Shown: positions 35,535 through 43,049 of the stretch, piece by piece
Position numbering within the stretch: the first letter of the stretch is position 1
How the letters are laid out: every line of letters starts with the position of its first letter
DNA from: UBA685 sp049890115
GTDB taxonomy: Bacteria; Pseudomonadota; Alphaproteobacteria; Puniceispirillales; Puniceispirillaceae
Assembly: GCA_049890115.1 (NCBI GenBank)
Contig: JBMHCC010000009.1
Coordinates: 1-64,000 of the forward strand
Direction of reading: 5' to 3'
Length of the DNA stretch: 64,000 nucleotides
Notes under the pieces: generated by a model
The model's database searches: none
Told to the model about the DNA's origin: nothing
Seen by the model: only the letters and a program-made list of their open reading frames with translations
Translations under genes and position numbers: made by a program

Positions 35535-36644
35535 TTACCCAAAGGGAATTGCGCAAACCTCTGCCTGATGTGTGCCAATAGTTGAGTTAATGGTTAGCTT
35601 TTGTCCGACATGCGCAAAATCAGCCTCAAGCATCGCAAAAGCGATATTTGATGACATATCAGGCGAATAAGCAGCTGATGTGACGATACCAGCAAAATGA
35701 CCAGCCTCTTCAATCTGCCAAGGAATGGTCAAAGGTGTTACAGGCGCGCCATCAAATTTCAGCCCCATCATCTGACGCATCACACCAGCATCACGCTGTG
35801 CTAGCAGTGCATCTTTGCCGATGAAATTGATAGGCTTATCAAGGGCGCAATATTTTTCTAAACCAATCTCAAGAGGCGTATTCTCTCTGGTCATATCATT
35901 ACCATAGGATAATAAACCGCCTTCAATCCGCTCAATCAGATTTGGGCATCCAGCACGCAGATTGAATTCTTCGCCATGTTTGGCAATCGCATCCCATAAA
36001 TCAATACCAAGCTTGCTATCAGGCAGATAAATCTCAAAACCACCTTGTTTTGACCAGCCAGAACGTGCAATCGCCATCATCTGGCCACCAAATTCAAACC
36101 AGCCAAAACGGAAAAAGCGAATGGCACGAATGTCCTCACCAAATAATTTTACCAGCAAATCTTCAGCTAATGGCCCTTGGATGGCTAGGGGTGATACATC
36201 TGGTTCTGTTACTTTCACATTTAAATCAAGCCCCTCTGCTAGACCAGCTGCCCATAAAAGCAGATCAGAATCAGCGATGGAAAACCAGAATTTATCCTCG
36301 GCAAGACATAATGCGACAGGGTCATTTAACATGCCGCCTTGCCTGTCTGTTATTGGCGCATAATAGCATCTGCCAGCTTCAGCATTGCTAAGATCGCGCG
36401 CACTCATCATAATGGCGAGCTTATGAGCATCTGGCCCTTCAAGCTGCACCTGACGTTCAACAGACACATCCCAGATTTGCACATATTTTTTCAAATGATG
36501 ATAATCATCTTCTAGCGAGGCAAAAGCGGTAGGCAATAACATATGGTTATAGACTGTATAGCCTTTCACCCCTGCCTGCTCTACCCGAGCTGTGAAAGGG
36601 GTTGCACGCAAACGACGTGAAGGGAAGATAGGTGCGCCAGCCAT
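35535..36644 (-). CDS. dmdA: dimethylsulfoniopropionate demethylase
   Basis: 369 residues from ATG 36644, with GAGAGG four bases upstream; a TTG at 36656 would add four residues. 369 residues equals the length of SAR11 DmdA. GcvT-fold protein: FTARVEQAGVKGYTVYNHML, HLKKYVQIWDVSVERQV, AEAGRCYYAPITDRQGGMLN, EPDVSPLAIQGP, IRFFRFGWFEF, SGWSKQGGFEIYLPD and IERIEGGLLSYGNDMTRENTP all match SAR11-type DmdA as I recall it, more closely than the glycine-cleavage T protein. It moves one methyl group of DMSP to tetrahydrofolate, giving methylmercaptopropionate and 5-methyl-THF. It is divergent from metY and just downstream of the tupA region. Confidence 0.92.
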   Translation of the reverse strand: MAGAPIFPSRRLRATPFTARVEQAGVKGYTVYNHMLLPTAFASLEDDYHHLKKYVQIWDVSVERQVQLEGPDAHKLAIMMSARDLSNAEAGRCYYAPITDRQGGMLNDPVALCLAEDKFWFSIADSDLLLWAAGLAEGLDLNVKVTEPDVSPLAIQGPLAEDLLVKLFGEDIRAIRFFRFGWFEFGGQMMAIARSGWSKQGGFEIYLPDSKLGIDLWDAIAKHGEEFNLRAGCPNLIERIEGGLLSYGNDMTRENTPLEIGLEKYCALDKPINFIGKDALLAQRDAGVMRQMMGLKFDGAPVTPLTIPWQIEEAGHFAGIVTSAAYSPDMSSNIAFAMLEADFAHVGQKLTINSTIGTHQAEVCAIPFG

Positions 36645-36668
36645 GATGCCTCTCAATTCTTTTCGATA

Positions 36669-36730
36669 GTTATAGTCGGCAAAGAATTATGCCTTTTTTC
36701 CGCGATTTCTAAACATAATCCGACTATAAA
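36669..36730. promoter_or_regulatory. divergent dmdA/metY promoter region with mirror-symmetric 10-bp arms
   Basis: TTATAGTCGG (36670-36679) and CCGACTATAA (36720-36729) are a perfect 10-bp inverted repeat with 40 bases between the arms, 50 bp from centre to centre. Read toward metY the right arm contains TATAAA (36725-36730). Read toward dmdA the left arm contains TATAAC (36674-36669). Each arm could be a -10 box with a shared GAC extension or an operator half-site for one regulator. The dmdA side leaves a leader of about 18 bases, the metY side about 100. Confidence 0.5.
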
Positions 36731-36750
36731 GGTATTAAAAAACAAATTGT

Positions 36751-36800
36751 GACGATTTTACCTTGGATTTACAGGTAAGCCTCGCTAGTTCTAAAGGTCA
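36751..36800 (+). promoter_or_regulatory. possible SAM-II/SAM-V-type riboswitch aptamer in metY leader
   Basis: Hairpin TTACC (36758-36762) and GGTAA (36774-36778) with loop TTGGATTTACA, then GCTAG and CTAAAGG (36784-36797). The order stem, GATTT in the loop, stem, then GCTA and CTAAA followed by GG resembles SAM-II class aptamers, which in alphaproteobacteria often precede met genes including metY. The match is by eye and from memory; the loop is shorter than in classic SAM-II and the pseudoknot pairing is not resolved. Confidence 0.4.
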
Positions 36801-36817
36801 GAAAATAGCTTTTTTTT
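36784..36817 (+). terminator. terminator-like hairpin in the metY leader
   Basis: GCTA and TTCT (36784-36792) pair with AGAA and TAGC (36800-36809), loop AAAGGTC, followed by eight T (36810-36817). It ends just before the metY ribosome site AAGG (36821-36824). Its strand shares the CTAAAGG segment with the preceding hairpin element, so the two folds could compete, as in transcription attenuation. Confidence 0.55.
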
Positions 36818-36835
36818 ATAAAGGTGATATGCGCC

Positions 36836-38137
36836 ATGTCAGGTGATTATAGATTTGATACACTCAGCCTTCATGCTGGCCAGATGCCAGATAAGGTAAC
36901 TGGTTCACGTGCGGTACCAATTTATCAGACAACCTCCTATGTGTTTCAGGATTCAGAACATGCTGCTGCTCTGTTTAATATGGAGCTTGGCGGGCATATC
37001 TATTCACGCCTGACGAACCCAACCATTGCCACACTAGAACAGCGTGTTGCAGCTCTTGAAGGCGGTGTGGCTGCGGTTGCTGTCTCTTCTGGTATGTCAG
37101 CATTATTTTTGACCATTTTATCCCTGACAAGCCAAGGTGATCATATTGTTGCATCATCACAAATGTATGGTGCCAATATCAATTTATTTGAACATACACT
37201 TTCACGTTTTGGCATCACCACCAGCTTTGTTGCGCCAAATGACCAAGATGCCTTTAGCGCTGCCATTCAACCAAATACCAAAATGGTGTTTGGTGAGGTA
37301 ATTGGTAATCCTGGCATGGATGTTATGGATGTGCCAGCCGTTGGCGCTATTTGCGCGAAAGCAGGCATACCTTTGGTGGTTGATGGCACCTTTAATACAC
37401 CTTATTTGTTTAGGCCTCTGGAACATGGCGCAAATATTGTCATCCAATCCTTAACCAAATGGATGGGCGGTCATGGTGTGGCTATGGGTGGTGCGATTAT
37501 TGATGGCGGTAATTTTGATTGGGGACAAAATGATAAATTCCCAACCATCACAACCGCGCATTACGCTTTTCAGGGCGTGAATTTATGGGAAGAATTCGGC
37601 CCTTGTGCGTTTTCTGCCAGAGTGCGCTCTGAAGGCATGTATAATGTTGGACCTTGTATGAGCCCAACCAATGCCTTTCACTTGCTGCAAGGTCTTGAAA
37701 CGCTGCCATTACGGATGGACAGACATATTGCCAATAGCACAGCATTGCTTGCCTTCTTACAAGACCATGAGCAAATTGCTTGGGTAAAGCATCCAAGCTT
37801 GCCAGACCATCCAGATCATGATGTTGCTATGCGGCTGATGCCCAAAGGATGCGGCTCTATCATTACCTGCGGTATTAAAGGTGGCAGAGATGCTGGCCGT
37901 GCCTTTATTGAATCTGTTCAGCTTGCCTCTCATCTGGCAAATGTGGGTGATGCGAAGACATTGGTCATCCATCCAGGCAGCACAACCCATTCGCACTTAA
38001 CACCAGAGGCAATGAGTGCTGCTGGCCTGACAGATGATATGATACGTATTTCAGTTGGCCTTGAAGACCCAGCTGACATTATTGCAGATTTCAAACAAGC
38101 CTTGCGCGTAGCAGCTCGCATAGCTGAGAAAGCGTAG
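36836..38137 (+). CDS. metY: O-acetylhomoserine sulfhydrylase
   Basis: 433 residues from ATG 36836; a GTG at 36824 is possible but overlaps the ribosome site. PLP Cys/Met enzyme: DTLSLHAGQMPDKVTGSRAVP, YSRLTNPTIATLEQRVAALEGG, and the PLP lysine Lys208 in QSLTKWMGGHGVAMGG. The long (about 430) form with SHLANVGDAKTLVIHPGSTTH is the MetY type, not MetC or MetZ. It makes homocysteine from O-acetylhomoserine and sulfide, and known MetY enzymes also take methanethiol and yield methionine directly. Here it lies opposite dmdA and begins a run of DMSP-type genes, so the methanethiol reaction is the likely point of the arrangement (inference). Confidence 0.93.
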   Translation: MSGDYRFDTLSLHAGQMPDKVTGSRAVPIYQTTSYVFQDSEHAAALFNMELGGHIYSRLTNPTIATLEQRVAALEGGVAAVAVSSGMSALFLTILSLTSQGDHIVASSQMYGANINLFEHTLSRFGITTSFVAPNDQDAFSAAIQPNTKMVFGEVIGNPGMDVMDVPAVGAICAKAGIPLVVDGTFNTPYLFRPLEHGANIVIQSLTKWMGGHGVAMGGAIIDGGNFDWGQNDKFPTITTAHYAFQGVNLWEEFGPCAFSARVRSEGMYNVGPCMSPTNAFHLLQGLETLPLRMDRHIANSTALLAFLQDHEQIAWVKHPSLPDHPDHDVAMRLMPKGCGSIITCGIKGGRDAGRAFIESVQLASHLANVGDAKTLVIHPGSTTHSHLTPEAMSAAGLTDDMIRISVGLEDPADIIADFKQALRVAARIAEKA

Positions 38138-38142
38138 CGAAA

Positions 38143-38937
38143 ATGCGGCATAATTTCCAAGACAATGAGATTTTTATCTCAACTGGTGGGCGTGATTTTC
38201 AACAAGATGGCCCTGTTCTGCTATTCATTCATGGCAGTGGCCAGTCACATCTTAGCTTCATGCAGCAAGGGCGTTATTTTGCCAATCGTGGCTGGCGAGT
38301 CATCAACCCTGACATGCCAGCACATGGCCTATCATCGGGCAAAGCGCTCGATAAGATTGCTGATATGGCGCATTGGTATGCTGGTCTGCTAGCCAGCCTC
38401 AACATATCAAAAGTCGCTATTATAGGGCATTCACAAGGCTGTTTGGTGGCTCTTGAATTGGGGCGTCTTTACCCTGAATTAGTTGAAAAGATTTGCTTTA
38501 TTGCAGGTGCTTTGGCTATCCCTGTTAATGATGCGCTATTATCAATGGCAGCGACAAATCAATCAGCAGCTTATCAGGCAATGGTGAATTGGGCACATGG
38601 CTCTGATAGTCATCTTTATCATCATAGCTGGCCTGGCCATACTCATATTGATTTGTCTGTCACCATCATGGCTAGCAATCATGAAGGTGCCTTATTGGCT
38701 GATTTATCAGCTTGTAATAATTATCAAGATGGCAAGGATGCCGCTCAGGCAATCAACTGTCCAACCATAGCGATATTAGCTGAAAAAGACCGCATGACAC
38801 CGCTGAAATTTGGCTTGAAAATTGGTGAAAATATCACTGATTGCCAGACAGAAACCGTGCATGATGCTGGTCATTTTCTGCCATCTGAGCGACCATTTGA
38901 GGTCAATAAGTATCTCAGGGCTTTTCTTACTAAATAG
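38143..38937 (+). CDS. alpha/beta hydrolase
   Basis: 264 residues, starting five bases after the metY stop, so cotranscribed with it. Oxyanion region LLFIHGSGQSHLSF (about 26-40), nucleophile elbow GHSQG with the serine near residue 100, acid in AEKDRMTP, and catalytic His in DAGHFLPSERP. It has the short form of soluble esterases and thioesterases. It is not MetX, which is longer and carries a GGSMGG elbow. In this operon it could hydrolyse a CoA thioester or a methylthio-acyl intermediate of DMSP breakdown, but the sequence does not define the substrate. Confidence 0.82.
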   Translation: MRHNFQDNEIFISTGGRDFQQDGPVLLFIHGSGQSHLSFMQQGRYFANRGWRVINPDMPAHGLSSGKALDKIADMAHWYAGLLASLNISKVAIIGHSQGCLVALELGRLYPELVEKICFIAGALAIPVNDALLSMAATNQSAAYQAMVNWAHGSDSHLYHHSWPGHTHIDLSVTIMASNHEGALLADLSACNNYQDGKDAAQAINCPTIAILAEKDRMTPLKFGLKIGENITDCQTETVHDAGHFLPSERPFEVNKYLRAFLTK

Positions 38938-38976
38938 TCGTCATATTCATATCTCTTAAGCATTTTGAGGCTTTTT

Positions 38977-41343
38977 ATGTCATCTAAATTATCAAAAATT
39001 GCTGTTATCGGTTCTGGCACAATGGGTAGTGCCATTGCTGGTCAAATCGCCAATGCTGGTCATCCTGTCTTGCTGTTGGACCTGCCATCAGATGGTGCAG
39101 ATGTAAATGCGGTTGCCAAATCAGCAATAGACCGCTTATTGCAATCAGATCCGCCTGCCCTTATGCATAAAAAACGTAGCGATTTGATTGAAACAGGCAA
39201 TATCAGAGATGATTTTGATAAGCTTGCTGATTATGACTGGATTATCGAGGCCGTTGTTGAACGCCTTGATATTAAAAAGGCACTTTATCAACGCTTGCAT
39301 GACACGATTTCACCAAGCTGTATTGTCACCTCGAACACATCAACCATCCCAATCCGCCTTTTAATTGAGGATATGGCTGATGATTTCTGTCGCCGTTTTG
39401 CCATCACCCATTATTTTAATCCCGTGCGCTATATGCGTCTGCTTGAGTTAGTACGCGGTGAGAAGACTGACCAAAAAGTCATTGATATATTGGCAGATTA
39501 TAATGATAGGGTTTTAGGTAAAGGTGTTGTGTCTTGCAAAGATACGCCAGGCTTTTTAGGGAATCGTGTTGGTGTTTACGCGCTTCAGGTTGGGCTGTCA
39601 GAAGCAGCTGAAAATGGCTTGTTGATTGAAGATGCTGATGCATTAATGGGACGTCCAATGGGCATCCCAAAGACAGGTGTTTTCGGTCTTTATGATCTAA
39701 TCGGTGTTGATTTGATGGCTGATGTGGTTGATACGCTAGCCACGATTTTGCCAGAAAATGATGCGTTTCATCACGTTGGTCAGATGCATAATCCCGTTCA
39801 ACCTCTTATCACAGAGATGGTTTCACATGGCTTTACAGGTGATAAGGGCAAAGGCGGCTTTTACCGGGTTGATGAGACAGAGGCTGAATTTGCGGTTAAC
39901 CTAGCAGATGGGTCAATTCGCCCGCGCAAAACAGATGCCTGCCGTAAAGCACAAGACGCAGCCGCCATGCAAGCACGCAATCAAGACCCGCTTGCTATGT
40001 TGATTGATGGCAGCCTTGATAAAGATGACACAGAAGCAGCGCAAACCCGCTTTGTACGCCGTGTTTTGGGTAAAATTTTGGCTTATGCCGCTGATTTGAT
40101 CCCTGAGGTGACCAATAACCCGCAACCAATAGATGATGCGATGAAATTGGGTTTCAACTGGGTCAAAGGGCCATTTGAGATGATGGATGTGCTTGGCCAT
40201 GATGTGGTTCGCACACTTATCACAGAAGCTGGCCTGTCAGTTCCAGCCTGCCTTGAAGGTGATAAGCCATTCTACCAGCCAATCGCAGCAGATTTGCATG
40301 TTATGCATTTCAATGATGCAGGCAAAGCAGCCAGCACAGCACCGATAAGTCTGCCAGAGGGCACAATTCGTTTTCATCTGATGCGGCAATGTCTTTCGCC
40401 TATTGAAAGCAATGATTCTGCCAGTTTATTTGTGCTTGATGGTGATATCAGGCTGGTTGAATTTCATTCCAAGGCCAATGCGCTTAATGATAATTCCATG
40501 CAAATTGTTGCTGCTGCTGCTGCTAATCCAGGGCGCGGTATTATTGTTCATAATGATGCCCAGCATTTTTCAGCAGGTGTTGATCTAAATGCTTTCCGCG
40601 CTTTCATTGAAGCAGAGGACTGGCAAGGCATTGATAGCTTTCTGACACGCTTCCAACAAGCTGTGAAGGCGCTGAAATATTGCGACGCACCTGTTATTGG
40701 CGCACCTTCTGGCCTTGCGATTGGTGGTGGCTATGAGGTTCTGGCACATTGTGACAAGCTGATTGCACATAGTAATTCTGTTCTTGGGCTTGTGGAATCA
40801 GGTGTTGGCGTTGTCCCTGCTGGTGGCGGGGTAAAAGAAACCTATTTGCGCTGGTATCAGGCGACATCAGATTGGCGTAAGGCAGCCTGGCAAACATGGA
40901 TGCAAATTGGCTATGGCCTGACTGGCACATCACCTGAATTAAGCCAGCGTTATCAGTATTTCCTGGGCGAGCGTGATGATGCTGTTATGAATCGTGATAA
41001 GCTTATCACATCTGCGATAGCAGGCTTGGCTGAGATGAGAGATGCTGGTTATACACCGCCGTCAGAGCCAGAAATCAGGCTAGCAGCTTATGATTTGCGT
41101 GACGAAATGGCAGCCTTCATGGATAAAGGCATCAAAGATGGCCTGTTCTTTCCACATGACAAAACAACCGCTATGGCAATTGCAACCATCGTCACGGCTG
41201 ATGAGAATGAAGCTGAAACAGCGGTCAGCGAAGATAATCTATATGACAGAGAACGCCGCGCTTTCATCACACTTGCGAAAACAGCACCAACCTATCAGCG
41301 CATTTCAACAATGCTTGATAAAGGGGCGCCCATTCGCAATTAG
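38977..41343 (+). CDS. 3-hydroxyacyl-CoA dehydrogenase/enoyl-CoA hydratase fusion, FadN-like
   Basis: 788 residues from ATG 38977 with TGAGG six bases upstream. Dehydrogenase domain first: NAD motif IAVIGSGTMGSAIAG (8-22), THYFNPVRYMRLLELVRG with catalytic His, and KDTPGFLGNRVG. A crotonase domain forms the C-terminal third: Glu587 in GGGYEVLAHCD and Glu607 in VESGVGVVPAGGG, spaced 20 residues apart as in active hydratases. Order and length match Bacillus FadN rather than FadB. It hydrates enoyl-CoA and oxidizes the hydroxyacyl-CoA. In this operon the hydratase part could act on methylthioacryloyl-CoA in place of DmdD (inference). Confidence 0.9.
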   Translation: MSSKLSKIAVIGSGTMGSAIAGQIANAGHPVLLLDLPSDGADVNAVAKSAIDRLLQSDPPALMHKKRSDLIETGNIRDDFDKLADYDWIIEAVVERLDIKKALYQRLHDTISPSCIVTSNTSTIPIRLLIEDMADDFCRRFAITHYFNPVRYMRLLELVRGEKTDQKVIDILADYNDRVLGKGVVSCKDTPGFLGNRVGVYALQVGLSEAAENGLLIEDADALMGRPMGIPKTGVFGLYDLIGVDLMADVVDTLATILPENDAFHHVGQMHNPVQPLITEMVSHGFTGDKGKGGFYRVDETEAEFAVNLADGSIRPRKTDACRKAQDAAAMQARNQDPLAMLIDGSLDKDDTEAAQTRFVRRVLGKILAYAADLIPEVTNNPQPIDDAMKLGFNWVKGPFEMMDVLGHDVVRTLITEAGLSVPACLEGDKPFYQPIAADLHVMHFNDAGKAASTAPISLPEGTIRFHLMRQCLSPIESNDSASLFVLDGDIRLVEFHSKANALNDNSMQIVAAAAANPGRGIIVHNDAQHFSAGVDLNAFRAFIEAEDWQGIDSFLTRFQQAVKALKYCDAPVIGAPSGLAIGGGYEVLAHCDKLIAHSNSVLGLVESGVGVVPAGGGVKETYLRWYQATSDWRKAAWQTWMQIGYGLTGTSPELSQRYQYFLGERDDAVMNRDKLITSAIAGLAEMRDAGYTPPSEPEIRLAAYDLRDEMAAFMDKGIKDGLFFPHDKTTAMAIATIVTADENEAETAVSEDNLYDRERRAFITLAKTAPTYQRISTMLDKGAPIRN

Positions 41344-41413
41344 GTAAAACCACTTTGATTTTCAGCGCAAAACAAGCAAAGATGACAGCATAGTGCCAAA
41401 AAAGGGGGCAGTT

Positions 41414-43045
41414 ATGAGTTTTCAATATACCGCAAACAAATATGATGCTTTTTCACAACAAGCTTCAAATTATGTGCCATTGACCCCCTTATCTTTTTTG
41501 CCGCGCACAGCCCTTATGTATGCTGACAGGCCGTCAATCATCTATGGGGAGCGTCATTATAATTGGGGGCAAACCTATGATAGATGTCGTGCTTTGGCAT
41601 CTGCGCTTATCAAAGGCGGCTTGCAAAAACATGATACGGTGGCTGTGATTGCTGCAAATACGCCAGAGCTGGTTGAATGTCACTTTGGTGTGCCAATGGC
41701 TGGCGGTGTTTTAAATACAGTTAATATCAGGCTTGATGCGAGCACGATTGCTTATATCCTCAATCATGGCGAAGCTAAATTTCTGCTCACTGATACTGGT
41801 TTTTCAGCCACAGTCAAACAAGCCCTAGCCGAAATTGGCAGAGATGATATCACTGTGATTGATATTATTGATACCGTTGCCAATCCTGAAGGTAGCCAGC
41901 TTGGCAGCATGGATTATGAAGCCTTTCTTGCCACAGGTGACACCAGCTTTGATTGGCAGATGCCAGAAGATGAATGGGCCCCGCTTAGCCTGAATTATAC
42001 ATCTGGCACATCTGGCAAGCCAAAAGGTGTTGTATATCATCATCGCGGCTCATATCTGATGGCAATGGGAACCGTAACAGACTGGGATTTACCACGTCAT
42101 CCCACCTATCTTTATACTGTGCCTCTATTTCATTGTAATGGCTGGGGACATGCCTGGACGATGACAGCCTTGGCAGGAACAATTATCTGTACAAGAGCGA
42201 TAACGGCAGAGGCCATCTATGAACTTATTGAAACACATAAAATCACCCATTTTGGCGGTGCGCCAATCGTTCTTGGGATGATTGTGAATGCCGATGATGC
42301 AGTAAGACGACCTTTGCCTCATACGGTTCAGGTTATGACAGCTGGTGCCCCACCACCTGCTGCTATCTTGGAGGCCGTAGAAGCATTAGGCTTTAATGTG
42401 ACACAGGTCTATGGTCTTACAGAGACCTATGGCCATGTGATTATGTGTAGCTGGAACCCTGATTGGGATGATGTTGATTTTGCCCAAAGAGCCACAATTA
42501 AAGCACGTCAAGGTGCCGCAATGGTTCACACCTCATCTTTGCGCATTGTTGATCTGAATAGCGGTGAAGATGTGCCAGCTGATGGTCAAACAATGGGTGA
42601 GATTTGGGTACGTGGTAACACCATCATGAAAGGCTATCTCAAGGATGCTGATGCCACAGAAAAGACAATTGGCGAAGGGTGGCTGCGTTCTGGTGATTTA
42701 GGCGTTATGCATGAAGGCGGTTATATGGAGGTCAAAGATAGGCTGAAAGATATCATCATTTCAGGTGGTGAAAATATCTCGTCTGTCGAAATTGAATCTG
42801 TGCTTCATCGCCACCCTGCTGTTGCATTAGCCGCTGTCGTGGCACAGCCTGATGAAAAATGGGGCGAAGTGCCTTGTGCTTATATTGAGCTAAAAGATGG
42901 TCAAGAAGCGAGCGAAGACGAGATTATCGCCTTTGCCAGAGAGCATCTGGCAGGCTTTAAACGCCCGAAACATGTGGTCTTTGGCACATTACCAAAAACA
43001 GCTACTGGCAAAATTCAGAAATTTGAGCTGCGCAACAAAAGCTAG
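41414..43045 (+). CDS. dmdB: acyl-CoA ligase, probable methylmercaptopropionate-CoA ligase
   Basis: 543 residues from ATG 41414 with GGGGG seven bases upstream. AMP-forming ligase: SLNYTSGTSGKPKGVVYHHRG, VYGLTETYGHVIMCSW, GWLRSGDLGVMHEGGYMEVKDR, the hinge KDIIISGGENIS, and the C-terminal catalytic lysine in PKTATGKIQKF. FHCNGWGHAWTMTALAGT and the length agree with the medium-chain/DmdB branch. DmdB makes MMPA-CoA, the second step of DMSP demethylation. The identification as DmdB rather than a general short/medium-chain ligase rests on dmdA and dmdC-like genes nearby. Confidence 0.82.
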   Translation: MSFQYTANKYDAFSQQASNYVPLTPLSFLPRTALMYADRPSIIYGERHYNWGQTYDRCRALASALIKGGLQKHDTVAVIAANTPELVECHFGVPMAGGVLNTVNIRLDASTIAYILNHGEAKFLLTDTGFSATVKQALAEIGRDDITVIDIIDTVANPEGSQLGSMDYEAFLATGDTSFDWQMPEDEWAPLSLNYTSGTSGKPKGVVYHHRGSYLMAMGTVTDWDLPRHPTYLYTVPLFHCNGWGHAWTMTALAGTIICTRAITAEAIYELIETHKITHFGGAPIVLGMIVNADDAVRRPLPHTVQVMTAGAPPPAAILEAVEALGFNVTQVYGLTETYGHVIMCSWNPDWDDVDFAQRATIKARQGAAMVHTSSLRIVDLNSGEDVPADGQTMGEIWVRGNTIMKGYLKDADATEKTIGEGWLRSGDLGVMHEGGYMEVKDRLKDIIISGGENISSVEIESVLHRHPAVALAAVVAQPDEKWGEVPCAYIELKDGQEASEDEIIAFAREHLAGFKRPKHVVFGTLPKTATGKIQKFELRNKS

Positions 43046-43049
43046 GCAA

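Noticed and set aside
35535..36644. dmdA as glycine cleavage T protein (gcvT)
   Set aside because: Motifs such as YNHML, GRCYYAPI and GGLLSYGNDM follow DmdA, length is 369, and no gcvH or gcvP is adjacent.
38143..38937. The alpha/beta hydrolase as homoserine O-acetyltransferase (MetX) for the neighbouring metY
   Set aside because: It is about 100 residues too short and has GHSQG instead of the GGSMGG elbow of MetX.
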